Numbered from the stretch's first letter, positions 7,471-17,600 are shown. The stretch: 64,000 nucleotides of DNA from Paraburkholderia caribensis (GCF_002902945.1 NZ_CP026101.1:2170001-2234000); one strand, 5' to 3'. Translations and numbers: made by a program. The notes: generated by a model not told the origin, from the sequence alone.

Positions 7471-8091
7471 TCATGACTTCGCGGGACGTCCCGTCTTTAC
7501 CGCTTCGAGTTCCTGAACGGCCGCGATCAGGCGTTTGGCGGGCGACACGGCGAGCAGATTCAGGCCCGCGCGCAGCAGTTCGCTCTTCTTGACGGAAATG
7601 CCCGCGTCGAGACAACGCTGCTTGAGTTCGGCGATCTTCGCGTAGTCGGATTTCGGCATGGTGAAGCTGTCGCGGACCACTTTTTCCTTCTCTTTCTTCG
7701 CACGCGGCTTTTTTTCGGGAGCGGCGGCGGATGCCGGCGCGGTCTTCGCTGTCTTGACGGCCCTGGCTTCCTTAGGCGCCTTCGCAGGGGTCGCGTTCGC
7801 AGCAGAACTTGCACTGCTGGCGGGCTTGACTGCCTTTTCCGTCTTTGCGCTCTTCGCCGCCTTCACAGTGCCCGCGGTCTTCGTCGTCTTCGTCGTCTTC
7901 GTGGCCTTCGGGCTCGCGCCTGCCGCTTCCGGCGCAACTACGGGCGCCTGCTCGACCGTCGCTGCCTTCTTCGCTTCCGAAGTCCGTGATGCCTTCACTG
8001 CGGGCTTTTTGGTTTCGGCAGCCGGTTCCTTCGCGCTCTTCGGGAAGTGGTAGGCCTTTTTGGTGGGTTCTTTGGTTCGCGGCGTGCTCAT
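7471..8091 (-). CDS. Histone H1-like protein with C-terminal ribbon-helix-helix-like domain
   Basis: A 206-residue very basic protein. Residues 1 to about 140 form a disordered tail of Lys, Ala, Pro and Thr with KTTKTTKTAGTVKAAKSAKTEKA-type repeats resembling the eukaryotic H1 tail. The last 65 residues (RDSFTMPKSDYAKIAELKQR, then SVKKSELLRAGLNLL) look like a ribbon-helix-helix DNA-binding fold: a short strand, then two helices with SELLRAG. It probably coats or bridges DNA as a nucleoid-associated protein, or acts as a repressor whose tail adds non-specific affinity. A 21-bp imperfect palindrome lies just upstream of the ATG. The role is inferred from composition and fold only. Confidence 0.7.
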   Translation of the reverse strand: MSTPRTKEPTKKAYHFPKSAKEPAAETKKPAVKASRTSEAKKAATVEQAPVVAPEAAGASPKATKTTKTTKTAGTVKAAKSAKTEKAVKPASSASSAANATPAKAPKEARAVKTAKTAPASAAAPEKKPRAKKEKEKVVRDSFTMPKSDYAKIAELKQRCLDAGISVKKSELLRAGLNLLAVSPAKRLIAAVQELEAVKTGRPAKS

Positions 8092-8107
8092 CGTGTTTCC
8101 TCGTTAA

Positions 8108-8128
8108 CGGTATAAACAGTATATACGG
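8108..8128 (-). promoter_or_regulatory. Imperfect palindrome (operator candidate) upstream of the histone-like gene
   Basis: CGGTATAAACAGTATATACGG is symmetric at 16 of 21 positions and lies 17-37 bp before the start codon. Read on the minus strand it includes TATACT, a possible -10 box. It could be the binding site of the RHH protein encoded next to it; this is inference. Confidence 0.4.
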
Positions 8129-8172
8129 TTTCGCGAATGGTGCCGCCCGCCTGAAGTGATGTGCAGCGCCCG

Positions 8173-9057
8173 CTATGTTTCGCGCAACAGCTGCACCGCC
8201 TCGCGCCGGCGTGCCTTGCGACGCTCCTTCAGAAGCGCAAGCGCCGCGCGCGCCTCGGCTTCGTCGGCGAACAGACCGGTGTTTTCGCGCAACAGCGCAA
8301 TGCTTGCCGTCACGTCGTTGAGCTCGCCGAAGCACTGCTGCAGTTTCTTGAGACGCTTCAATGTGTGGTCGTGGCCGACGTCATCGAGCACAGGGCCGAA
8401 AAGCTCGATCAGATAGCGAACCTTCTTGCCCGCCTTGCGCACGTCGTGGAGCGCATCGTAGTCGGCGGGCTTCGCACGGGACGCCTTATCCATCCGCTTT
8501 CGCAGCGATTTTTCGGCGGCGCGCACGCGCTTTGCCGCGAACTTCTGCAATGCGTGCCTTTCGGGCGCCGAGTTCAATTCCTTCGATGTGCTTGCGAGTG
8601 CACCATGCAGCACGTTGCGAATGTCCGCGTTGATGAGCGTCTCGCGGCTCGCGGCAAGCGCGCGCTCGCGTGCTTCGCGCAGGCAGGCGGGTGCGGCGCG
8701 CAGCGCGCCCTCTTCACCCGGTTCACTGGTTTCGTTCGTCTTGCTCGCCAGCAGTTCCAGCAGGATGTCCCAGTCGCGCGTCTTACCGGCGGCATCGGCG
8801 AGAAAGCGGTACAGCGCGCGCTGCCGCGCGTTTTCCTGCCTGTCGAGCAGCGGACCATACGCCCACCACAACGAGCGCAAGCGTCGCAGCGCAACGCGCA
8901 GCTGATGCAGCGATTCCGGCGAAGCGTCGGCGTGAATGGATGCGCTTTGCGAAAGCGCTTCATCGACGAGCGGCGCCGCGAGCGCGGCGAAGGTCGACTC
9001 CGCATGCGCCTCGCCACCGGAATCGGCGACATCGTGCGGGCGATCGTCGTGTCTCAT
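8173..9057 (-). CDS. CHAD domain-containing protein
   Basis: A 294-residue protein with the CHAD fold (conserved histidine alpha-helical domain), which in other bacteria binds inorganic polyphosphate and is found on polyphosphate granules. The hallmark histidine/arginine helices are visible: ESLHQLRVALRRLRSLWWAY near residue 50 and YDALHDVRKAGKKVRYLIELF near residue 210. No CYTH/thiamine-triphosphatase domain is fused, unlike ygiF-type proteins. The ATG at 9057 follows GAGGC at a suitable distance; the longer frame to 9123 lacks such a site. Confidence 0.85.
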   Translation of the reverse strand: MRHDDRPHDVADSGGEAHAESTFAALAAPLVDEALSQSASIHADASPESLHQLRVALRRLRSLWWAYGPLLDRQENARQRALYRFLADAAGKTRDWDILLELLASKTNETSEPGEEGALRAAPACLREARERALAASRETLINADIRNVLHGALASTSKELNSAPERHALQKFAAKRVRAAEKSLRKRMDKASRAKPADYDALHDVRKAGKKVRYLIELFGPVLDDVGHDHTLKRLKKLQQCFGELNDVTASIALLRENTGLFADEAEARAALALLKERRKARRREAVQLLRET

Positions 9058-9169
9058 GGGGCCTCGTATCGGGAGCGACAACAAGATGCCTTGTGATGCA
9101 TCGACCGATGCAACACACATCATACGCTTTCCCGTCGCGCCGAAATCGCGATCTCCGCTGTTGCTGCGG

Positions 9170-10027
9170 CTATCTGTCCTGCGGCAGGTTGTGCGCGGCG
9201 AAGGTCGGCAGGTCCATCACGAGACAGAAGCCTTCGCCTGCCGCGAGCACGCAGTCGCCCGGAACCGCCGAGCCTTCTTCGCGGGACAGCTTGCGCCGCA
9301 ACGCGGCGACGCCCTGGATCCAGCGCCGGAACGCGGGCAACGGCCATCCGCACAAGGCGACGTCCGCCACCTCCACTTCCACGTTTTCCTCATGCAGCCA
9401 GCCGCCGATGTAGTTACGCGCGCACAGTTGCCACTGTGGCAGAGGCGTCATCTGCGAAACGTTCGCGACTTCGACTTGCCCGCTACCGCTCGCCATGCTC
9501 CCGGCGGGAGCGAGATAGATGAAATAGTGTGGCGCGAGTAGCCGCGTGCTGGCGACGATATCGACCGCGCCACTTTCGACACCACGCCCGGACAATACGA
9601 ACTCATCCGCGTCGGGCGCAGTGTGCGCGCGCATCTCTGTCAGCTTGACGCGTAGTGCTTGAATTTTTTGCCTGCACGCATTCGTCCAGCGCTGTTCGGC
9701 ATCGTCGAAATCGAGTTCGAGCGTGCTGAGGTCGCCCGGATGCACGGCCTTCGCATCCGCGAGCGCGCGTCGCGCCGCGACGATCGCCTTCGGCGCGCTC
9801 AGCGAGATATACCGCGACAACTCGCGGCCCACGTCGTCGTCGTCGATCCGGTATTCGAGCAGGCACCAGCGCAACGATGGATCGTGCATGGGCACGTCGG
9901 CGCGCACGGCGCGCCCGCCGAGCGCCATCGTCGCGTAGAGATATTCGACGGTCTTGCGCGTCGTCGGCGCTAGCTGTTGAAGTGGAACAGGTTCGGGCTG
10001 GCTCAGATTCAGGGCGTCCATGTTCAT
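9170..10027 (-). CDS. Hypothetical protein of unknown function
   Basis: A 285-residue soluble protein that I do not recognise. The start is placed at the ATG at 10027 (MNMDALNLSQ), because upstream codons are compositionally poor; a second ATG two codons later is possible. It contains an acidic helical middle (STLELDFDDAEQRWTNACRQKIQALRVKL) and a C-terminal part rich in Trp, Gly and Val (GGWLHEENVEVEVADVALCGWPLPAFRRW). There is no signal peptide or membrane helix. It is divergent from the PRC-barrel gene, with a 200-bp shared upstream region. Conserved-looking composition supports a real gene, but no function can be proposed. Confidence 0.6.
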   Translation of the reverse strand: MNMDALNLSQPEPVPLQQLAPTTRKTVEYLYATMALGGRAVRADVPMHDPSLRWCLLEYRIDDDDVGRELSRYISLSAPKAIVAARRALADAKAVHPGDLSTLELDFDDAEQRWTNACRQKIQALRVKLTEMRAHTAPDADEFVLSGRGVESGAVDIVASTRLLAPHYFIYLAPAGSMASGSGQVEVANVSQMTPLPQWQLCARNYIGGWLHEENVEVEVADVALCGWPLPAFRRWIQGVAALRRKLSREEGSAVPGDCVLAAGEGFCLVMDLPTFAAHNLPQDR

Positions 10028-10230
10028 TCTCGCTTCGGGGTTCGCATTGCCGCGCGCCGGTTCAATCGACACACGATGCTGATTACCCCATACAGCTAAA
10101 ACTACGCCACGTTTCTCGCGACTCGCTCGCCAACTGACGCACACACGAACGTCGGCCCATGACGCGCGGTCCGAACGGACAGGCACGCCGGATGCGCTAT
10201 GCATCCCGTGGACTTCCAAAGGAGGAAATC

Positions 10231-10698
10231 ATGACCACACTTGACCCGAAAATGAACCCGGCACGTGGGGGCGCAGGCATCGTCGGCGGTGGCGTGGGCG
10301 AAGGTCCCGGGCCCGAAGTGATGGCCGCGGCAACGCTGGATGGCAACAAGGTCGTCTCTTCGGATGGCGAACACGTCGGCAAGATCTCGGACATCATGCT
10401 CGACGTGCGCAGCGGGCGCGTCGCCTATGCAGTGCTGTCTGAGGGCGGCTTCCTCGGGATGGGCAGCAACCTGCACGCCATCCCATGGAGCGCGCTGACG
10501 CTCGATACGGACGAGAAGGTATTCCGCGTCGATATCACCGCGCAGCGCATCAAGGACGATCCGGGTTTCGACAAGGATCATTGGCCGTCGATGGCCGACG
10601 AAACCTGGGGTACCCAGATGCACAAGTACTACAACCGCGATCCGTACTGGACGACGACGTCGGTAGATCCTGTCGCGGAGCGGGATCGGGGGCTGTAA
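10231..10698 (+). CDS. PRC-barrel domain protein
   Basis: A 155-residue protein with a PRC-barrel fold (about residues 30-105): MAAATLDGNKVVSSDGEHVGKISDIMLDVRSGRVAYAVLSEGGFLGMGSNLHAIPWSAL. The GxxxGxIxDxxxD pattern and the VAYAVLSxGGFLG strand are typical. PRC barrels occur in the photosynthetic reaction-centre H subunit, in RimM, and in many small stress-related proteins of this type; here there is no membrane segment. The C-terminus is rich in aromatic residues (HKYYNRDPYW). A near-perfect ribosome-binding site AAAGGAGG precedes the ATG, suggesting high expression. A strong hairpin follows 70 bp after the stop. Confidence 0.85.
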   Translation: MTTLDPKMNPARGGAGIVGGGVGEGPGPEVMAAATLDGNKVVSSDGEHVGKISDIMLDVRSGRVAYAVLSEGGFLGMGSNLHAIPWSALTLDTDEKVFRVDITAQRIKDDPGFDKDHWPSMADETWGTQMHKYYNRDPYWTTTSVDPVAERDRGL

Positions 10699-10770
10699 CT
10701 TCGGCTTCGGTCTCGCACCTGACCGTCATTTCCTGATCGTCGATCACTGACTTTTCTTTACGCTGTCGTC

Positions 10771-10800
10771 GCGGCGGCCGTCCGGATGGACGGCCGCCGC
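10771..10800 (+). terminator. Intrinsic terminator-like hairpin after the PRC-barrel gene
   Basis: A perfect 13-bp stem (GCGGCGGCCGTCC paired with GGACGGCCGCCGC) around a GGAT loop, followed by GTACTTTTCT. It lies 72 bp downstream of the stop codon at 10698. Confidence 0.65.
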
Positions 10801-11015
10801 GTACTTTTCTGGATGCGCAGCGTTGGATCGAAAGCGGCACTCCGACACCAGCGCTTGCAGAGTGTTCGTGCATATCCAACATCGAGGCCTGCCGCCGTCC
10901 ACCCGCGTCGAGGCGTACAACGGGCAGCAGCCCCGCCCGTGCTCGTTCGCGCAAGGTAGTCATGGCCGTCGGCATGGTCATTGCACTTGTTGGCTACGTC
11001 GAACAGGAGCAAGAC

Positions 11016-11267
11016 ATGATGCGCCATTTTCCGGATGCAGCCGAACCGAGGTCGTTTCGCACGACAACCATCGTCGCCATTGCCGCGCTAGCCCTTATCG
11101 CCGCTTGCGGGACTGGGATTGCCGCACTCTGCGGGCTTTTGCCAGAATCAGAGAATGTCGCGGTCACGGCGACCACGATACCGCTGGTCGATATCTGGCG
11201 AAATGAGTCGAGCTCCCCCATTCGACCGCAGTCCGAAAGCCGGGATTCGGGAATGTCCGTGGAATAA
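11016..11267 (+). CDS. Small single-pass membrane protein (weakly supported)
   Basis: A possible 83-residue protein starting at the ATG at 11016, which has AGGAGC a few bases upstream; the frame is open from 10962. It has one hydrophobic segment, TTTIVAIAALALIAACGTGIAALCGLL (about residues 17-43), and a polar tail. The AAC in the segment is not a convincing lipobox. No homologue comes to mind, and it could be a chance frame in GC-rich DNA. Confidence 0.35.
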   Translation: MMRHFPDAAEPRSFRTTTIVAIAALALIAACGTGIAALCGLLPESENVAVTATTIPLVDIWRNESSSPIRPQSESRDSGMSVE

Positions 11268-11479
11268 TCACCGGCCCCGGCGCCGCGCGTCGCACTGACC
11301 ATATCGCCCCAGCACTTTCCCGCCTCGCGACCTCTCCCTCTCCGCATCGTCTCTTCTGGCTGCAACACCGCAGCGAGCCGTAGGAAATCGATCCGGCGAA
11401 AAGCCGTCGTGCTTCTCCGACGATCCCGGTCCCGATAAACCGGACCCAGGTACGGGCGGAATCCAACAAACGCAGGCAC

Positions 11480-11509
11480 AAAAAAAAGGCGCCATGTTTC
11501 CATGGCGCC
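11480..11509 (-). terminator. Strong intrinsic terminator on the minus strand
   Basis: GGCGCCATG-N4-CATGGCGCC, a perfect 9-bp stem (11488-11509), followed on the minus strand by eight T (11480-11487). It does not belong to any minus-strand protein gene, which is the main argument for a small RNA here. Confidence 0.85.
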
Positions 11510-11660
11510 TTCAAAAAGTTCTAGCCATTCCGAGGGCCGTGCTAGAACCTGAGAGACGGTACTGAGATACGGTACTGAAAAACTGCCTGGAAAGCGGCGC
11601 TGCAGCGACGGTATCAGCCTGTGACACGCGCGCGACTACCGCACACTTTCGAAATATAGT
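11480..11660 (-). ncRNA. Candidate small RNA ending in a strong orphan terminator
   Basis: On the minus strand a TTGACT (11687-11692) and an AT-rich block are followed by about 170 bases. These contain a hairpin with arms TTCTAGC/GCTAGAA (11519-11547) and a tandem 10-bp repeat ACGGTACTGA (11556-11565 and 11569-11578). They end at a strong intrinsic terminator. No minus-strand gene precedes it for many kilobases. The -10 box is unclear (TAAAAA or TATATT), so the 5' end is approximate. Confidence 0.5.
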
Positions 11661-11860
11661 TCCATTTTTTATGGTAATGCTGACTAAGTCAAGCAAAATT
11701 TAATCGCTGCGGACTGCCCGGAAATTACCTTCCTATACAATGAATCGTCGTAGGAAAAAGGGACTTAGGCTTTGCTGAGAGAAGGCTTGAGGCGCTTCAC
11801 CGGAGTCGTCATCCCGAAGCGTGTTCCACAAATATTGAAATAACGTTTCATAAAAACCAC

Positions 11861-12697
11861 ATGAACCAGTCATCGACGCGCCCGGCCGTCACCGATTCCG
11901 CAAGGGAAAAAGACGGTTCCGGCGACGAGGTTACCGCGCTCGCGCGCGGCCTGACGGTACTCCGGAGGGTCGCGGCCGCCGACGCCCCACTGTCCAACCG
12001 CGAGTTGACCGAACTGACGGGCATTCCAAAACCGACCGTCTCGCGGATCACCGCGACGCTCGTCAGCGCCGGCTTTCTGTTCCGTCTGCCCGACAGCGAG
12101 CGTTTCGTGCTCACGTCGTCGGTGCTGGAACTGAGCAACGGCTTTCTGCGCAACTTCGACATCCGCGCCCGCTCGCGGCCGTTTCTGATCGAACTGGCCG
12201 AGCGGACATCACTCTCCGTGCACCTCGCCGTGCGCGACCGGCTCGAAATGGTTGTCATCGACGCGATCAAGCCGCGCTCCGCCGTGCTGGTATCGCGCCT
12301 CGACGTCGGCTCGCGGATGGACCTGAGCCGCACCGCCGTCGGCCGCGCCTATCTGGCGGCACTGAGCGACACGGACCGCGACAAGCTGCTGATCGGCTTG
12401 CAGGCCGCGGCGGGCGACGACTGGGGAAACATCGGCGCGCGACTCGACGCGGCGTTGCGTGAAACCACCGCGCAAGGCTTCGCCATCGCAACGGGCGAAT
12501 GGCATGAAGGGCTCAATGCCATCGCGGCCGGCTTCATCGGGCCTTCGGGCGAACGCTACGCGGTCAACTGCGGCGGCTCTGCGCACCAGTGCCCGCGCGA
12601 CTGGCTCGTTTCGCGCGCGGCGCCGGCGCTGCTGGAGACGATCGACCGGATCGTCCACGAGATCGGCGGCACACCGGGACGCAGGCTCGACGCCTAA
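11861..12697 (+). CDS. IclR-family transcriptional regulator
   Basis: A 278-residue regulator with the two IclR domains. The N-terminal winged helix (about 25-90) includes ALARGLTVLRRVAAADAPLSNRELTELTGIPKPTVSRITATLVSAGFLFRLPDSERF. The C-terminal effector domain (about 105-265) shows SVHLAVRDRLEMVVIDAI, TAVGRAYLAALSDTDRDKLL and GEWHEGLNAIAAGF. IclR proteins bind small carboxylic or aromatic acids and control nearby catabolic genes. Here no catabolic gene is adjacent: the mdtABC-type operon begins 500 bp downstream in the same direction, so a link to efflux is possible but unproven. The gene-free interval 11268-11860 upstream holds the candidate small RNA. Confidence 0.9.
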   Translation: MNQSSTRPAVTDSAREKDGSGDEVTALARGLTVLRRVAAADAPLSNRELTELTGIPKPTVSRITATLVSAGFLFRLPDSERFVLTSSVLELSNGFLRNFDIRARSRPFLIELAERTSLSVHLAVRDRLEMVVIDAIKPRSAVLVSRLDVGSRMDLSRTAVGRAYLAALSDTDRDKLLIGLQAAAGDDWGNIGARLDAALRETTAQGFAIATGEWHEGLNAIAAGFIGPSGERYAVNCGGSAHQCPRDWLVSRAAPALLETIDRIVHEIGGTPGRRLDA

Positions 12698-13197
12698 GCA
12701 CGGCTTGCCGCAACCGCACGCCACAACAGCAAGCCGACGCGAAGCCCGACGCGAAAGGCGACATCCCGCTGACGCACGGCTTTCGACCCGCGCGAAATCC
12801 GTGTAACGGTCGTAATCCGCCGAAAAATACGCCGCTGGACTGTAACTCGGCCCGGGACGTAGCATCATGCTTTCCCGCGCGCCCGGGGAAGCTGCCATAG
12901 TCTCCCGCGCGCCCCGCCAGCGCATGCGCATTTCAATGCCGACGGGACCGCGCCCGGCAACGGACGCAGCGGCGGGCACCAGCACGGCCAACAGGGAGGA
13001 GCCGTCAACCATGCCCGTAACGTGTCTGGCCGCGAGAGCGGCCGCCGCCACGTCATGGTCATCGCGATGAATCACGCATCAATTAGCATCGCGCAGGCAT
13101 GCGCGATCAGCACAAAGCGGCGCCCAGCGAAACACCGCCGCGCTCATCGCGTTACCTCGGCACGTTTGCCCCATTAAGCCAGTCACCTGATCGAACG

Positions 13198-14622
13198 ATG
13201 GACGAACAAAAAAAGCAGCCTGAAACGTCACGCAACTCCGCTCCCGCCAGCCCGCCTCCAGGGCGCGATCCCGGTCCCGGCGCCGTCAAGCGGCACCGCG
13301 GCCGTACGATCGCGCTGATCGTCGCCGTCGTGGTAATCGCGGGCATCGTGCTGGTGCGCTGGCATCCGTGGAACAGGACCGCTGACGGCGCGAGCGCGGC
13401 AGCAGGCGCCAGCGGCGCGCAGACAGGACGCGCCGGCGGTGGCCGCCGCGGCGCCGCGGGCGGCATGAACCAGCCGCAACCCGTTCACGTGGCGACCGTG
13501 AAGCAAGGCGAAATGCCCGTCGTGCTGAATGCGCTCGGCACCGTCACGCCGCTCGCGAACGTCACCGTGCGCACGCAGTTGACGGGCACGCTGCAAACGG
13601 TCGCCTTCCAGGAAGGTCAGATGGTCAAGAAAGGCGATCTGCTCGCGCAGGTCGACCCGCGTCCGTATCAGATCAGTCTTGCGAATGCCGAAGGCACGCT
13701 CGCCAAGGACATGGCGCTTCTGCAAACGGCACGTCTCGACCTGAAGCGCTATCAGACGCTGCTCTCCCAAGACTCGATTGCGAGCCAGCAGGTGGACACG
13801 CAGGCGTCGCTCGTCAAGCAGTACGAAGGCCAGGTGAAGGCGGATCAGGCGAACATCGACACCTTCAAGCTCGATCTCACCTACGCGCGCATCACGGCGC
13901 CCGTCTCCGGCCGCGTCGGCCTGCGCCAGGTCGACGCCGGCAATTACGTGACGCCGGGCGACACGAACGGCGTCGTGGTGATTACGCAATTGCAGCCGAT
14001 CAGCGTGATCTTCACGACCTCGGAAGACAACCTGCCCGCCATTCTCAAAGGCATGCGCGCGAACCAGAAGATGTCGGTGACGGCGTACGACCGCAGCAAC
14101 ACGACCTCGCTCGAAGCCGGCTATCTGGAGACCATCGACAACCAGATCGACACCACCACGGGCACCGTGAAGCTGCGCGCGACCTTCCAGAACAACGAAG
14201 GCCTGCTGTTCCCGAACCAGTTCGTCAACACGCGCCTGCTCGTGAACGTCGTGAAGGATGCCGTGATCGTGCCGACTTCAGCCGTGCTGAACGGCTCGAT
14301 GGGCGCGTTCGTGTATGTCGCGAAGCCCGACAACACGGTGACGGTGCGCCAGGTGAAGGTCGGCCCCGTCGACGGCGAGCGCACCAGCATCGCGTCGGGC
14401 CTGCAGGTCGGCGAGCGCGTCGTGATCGACGGCTCGGACCGGTTGAAGGAAGGCGCGAAGATCACCATTCCCGCCGATCGTCCGCGTGGCGCTTCGGGGG
14501 CGTCGGGCGCATCGGCGGCCCATGCGGCGTCGGGTGCATCGGGGGCCGCGGGTGCCGCGGGTGTGATAGGTGCCTCCGGCACGCACCGTCACCGGCACGC
14601 GTCGCAGACGTCGGCGGAATAA
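13198..14622 (+). CDS. mdtA: RND efflux periplasmic adaptor subunit, MdtA-like
   Basis: The membrane-fusion protein of a tripartite RND pump, 474 residues. A single N-terminal anchor (TIALIVAVVVIAGIVLVRW, about 38-56) follows a proline-rich cytoplasmic tail. The lipoyl/barrel-sandwich region starts at GTVTPLANVTVRTQLTGTLQTVAFQEGQMVKKGDLLAQVDPRPY, then comes a helical hairpin and the second half-motif LDLTYARITAPVSGRVGLRQVDAGNYV. The C-terminus is unusual: about 45 residues of Ala, Gly and Ser ending in a His/Arg patch (THRHRHAS). The start at 13198 (MDEQKK) gives a normal N-terminus; an in-frame ATG at 13099 is possible. The gap to mdtB is 17 bp. The 500 bp upstream (12698-13197) show no other feature I can support. 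Confidence 0.9.
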   Translation: MDEQKKQPETSRNSAPASPPPGRDPGPGAVKRHRGRTIALIVAVVVIAGIVLVRWHPWNRTADGASAAAGASGAQTGRAGGGRRGAAGGMNQPQPVHVATVKQGEMPVVLNALGTVTPLANVTVRTQLTGTLQTVAFQEGQMVKKGDLLAQVDPRPYQISLANAEGTLAKDMALLQTARLDLKRYQTLLSQDSIASQQVDTQASLVKQYEGQVKADQANIDTFKLDLTYARITAPVSGRVGLRQVDAGNYVTPGDTNGVVVITQLQPISVIFTTSEDNLPAILKGMRANQKMSVTAYDRSNTTSLEAGYLETIDNQIDTTTGTVKLRATFQNNEGLLFPNQFVNTRLLVNVVKDAVIVPTSAVLNGSMGAFVYVAKPDNTVTVRQVKVGPVDGERTSIASGLQVGERVVIDGSDRLKEGAKITIPADRPRGASGASGASAAHAASGASGAAGAAGVIGASGTHRHRHASQTSAE

Positions 14623-14639
14623 GGCACGGCTGATACCGC

Positions 14640-17600
14640 ATGAATCCATCCCGCGCCTTTATCCTGCGCCCGGTCGGCACCGCCCTTCTGATGGCGGCGA
14701 TCATGCTGGTCGGGCTCGTCGCATTGCGTTTTCTGCCGCTGTCCGCGCTGCCCGAAGTCGACTACCCGACCATCCAGGTGCAGACCTTCTATCCGGGCGC
14801 GAGCCCCGACGTGATGACGTCGTCGGTCACGGCGCCGCTCGAGCGCCAGTTCGGTCAGATGCCGTCGCTGAACCAGATGTCGTCGCAAAGCTCGGCCGGC
14901 TCGTCGATCATCACGCTGCAGTTCAGCCTCGACCTGCCCCTCGACGTCGCCGAGCAGGAAGTCCAGGCGGCCATCAACGCGGCGGGCAACCTGCTGCCGT
15001 CCGACCTGCCCGCGCCTCCTATCTACGCGAAGGTCAACCCCGCCGACGCGCCCATCATCACGCTCGCGATCACTTCGAAGACGCTGCCGCTCACGCAGAT
15101 CCAGGACATCGCCGACACACGCCTCGCGCAGAAGATCTCGCAGGTCGCGGGCGTCGGCCTCGTCAGCCTGTCGGGCGGCCAGCGCCCCGCGGTGCGCATC
15201 CAGGCCAACCCGCGCGCGCTGGCGTCGTATGGGCTGAACCTCGACGATCTGCGCACCACCATCTCGAACCTCAACGTCAACACGCCGAAGGGCAACTTCG
15301 ACGGCCCGTCGCGCTCGTACACGATCAACGCGAACGACCAGTTGACGGACGCCGACGCGTACAAGAGCGCTGTCGTCGCGTACAAGAACGGCCGGCCGGT
15401 GATGCTGACGGACGTCGCGACCGTCGTGTCCGGTGCCGAGAACACGAAGCTCGGCGCATGGGTCGACAGCACGCCCGCGATCATCCTCAACGTGCAACGC
15501 CAGCCGGGCGCGAACGTGATCCAGGTGGTGGACAGCATCAAGACGCTGTTGCCCACGCTGCAGCAGTCGCTGCCCGCCGCGCTCGACGTACGGGTCGTCA
15601 CCGACCGCACCACGACGATCCGCGCGTCGGTGCGCGACGTGCAGTTCGAACTGATGATGTCGGTCGTGCTCGTCGTGCTGGTCATGTATCTGTTCCTCGC
15701 GAACATCTACGCAACCATCATCCCGAGCCTGTCGGTGCCGCTCTCGCTGATCGGCACGCTCGCCGTCATGTACCTGTGCGGTTTTTCGCTGGACAACTTA
15801 TCGCTGATGGCATTGACGATCGCGACGGGCTTCGTGGTCGACGACGCGATCGTGATGATCGAGAACATCGCGCGCTACGTGGAGGAAGGCGAGTCGCCGT
15901 TGGAGGCCGCGCTGAAAGGCTCGAAGCAGATCGGCTTCACGATCATTTCGCTGACGGTCTCGCTGATCGCGGTGCTGATCCCTCTGCTGTTCATGGGCGA
16001 CGTGGTCGGACGGCTGTTCCATGAGTTCGCGATCACGCTCGCGGTGACCATCGTGATCTCGGCCGTCGTGTCGCTGACGCTGGTGCCGATGATGTGCGCG
16101 AAGCTCTTGCGCCACACCCCGCCGAAGGAGAGCCACCGCTTCGAAGCACGCGCGCACGCGGCCATCGACTGGGTGATCGCACGCTATGCGGTCGCGCTCG
16201 AATGGGTGCTCGACCGGCAACGCTCGACGCTCGTCGTCGCCGTGCTCACGCTCGTGCTGACGGGCGTGCTGTACGTCTACATTCCAAAGGGCTTCTTCCC
16301 GGTACAGGACACGGGCGTGATCCAGGCGATCACGCAGGCGTCGCAGTCGGTGTCGTATGCGTCGATGGCCGAGCGCCAGCAGCAGCTCGCCGCCGAAATC
16401 CTGAAGAACCCGAATGTCGAAAGCCTGACCTCGTTCATCGGTGTGGACGGCAGCAATATCACGCTGAACAGCGGCCGCATGCTGATCAATCTGAAGCCGC
16501 GCGACGACCGCGACGCGACGGCGAGCCAGGTGATCCGCCAGTTGCAGCGCGACACGTCGCACATTCCGGGCGCGACGCTCTATATGCAGCCGGTGCAGGA
16601 TCTGACCATCGATTCGACCGTCAGCCCGACGCAATACCAGTTCATGCTGACCGATCCGAATATCGACGAATTCGCGACCTGGGTGCCGAAGCTGATGGAG
16701 CGGCTCGCGCAGTCGCCTGAAATCGTCGACGTCGCCACCGACCTGCAGAACAACGGCCAGTCGGTGTATGTCGAGATCGACCGCGCGTCGGCGGCCCGCT
16801 ACGGCATCACGCCCGCCACCGTCGACAACGCGCTCTACGACGCATTCGGCCAGCGCATCATCTCGACGATCTTCACGCAGTCGAACCAGTACCGCGTGAT
16901 TCTCGAAGCGCAGCCGACCATGCAGCACTACACGGAGTCGCTGAACTCGATCTATCTGCCGTCGTCGACGTCGTCAGGCGGACAGGTGCCGCTCAACTCC
17001 ATTGCGAGCTTCCACGAACGGCCCGCGCCGCTGCTCGTCACGCACCTGAGCCAGTTCCCGGCCACCACCGTCTCGTTCAACCTGGCGCCCGGCGCATCGC
17101 TTGGCGAGGCCGTGAAGGCGATCCAGCAGGCGGAAAAGGACATCGGCCTGCCTGCTTCGTTCCAGACCCGCTTCCAGGGCGCGGCGCTCGCGTTCCAGGC
17201 GTCGCTGTCGAACGAGCTGTTCCTGATCCTCGCCGCCATCGTCACGATGTACATCGTGCTCGGCGTGCTGTACGAGAGCTTCGTGCACCCCATCACGATT
17301 CTTTCGACGCTGCCGTCGGCGGGCGTCGGCGCGCTGCTGGCGCTGCTGGTGACAGGCCACGATCTCGACATCATCGGCATCATCGGGATCGTGCTGCTGA
17401 TCGGCATCGTGAAGAAGAACGCGATCATGATGATCGACTTCGCGCTCGAAGCCGAGCGCGAGCACGGCAAGCCGCCGCGCGAAGCGATTTATCAGGCGTG
17501 TCTCTTGCGCTTCCGCCCTATCCTGATGACGACCATGGCGGCGCTGCTCGGCGCGCTGCCGCTGATGCTCGGCACGGGCGCCGGTTCGGAACTGCGCCGC

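Noticed and set aside
8108..8128. LexA/SOS box before the histone-like gene
   Set aside because: It lacks the CTG-N10-CAG core; only a general palindrome is supported.
11511..11696. Minus-strand frame of 61 codons as a small protein gene
   Set aside because: No ribosome-binding site and no coding character; the interval is better explained as a structured RNA ending at the terminator.
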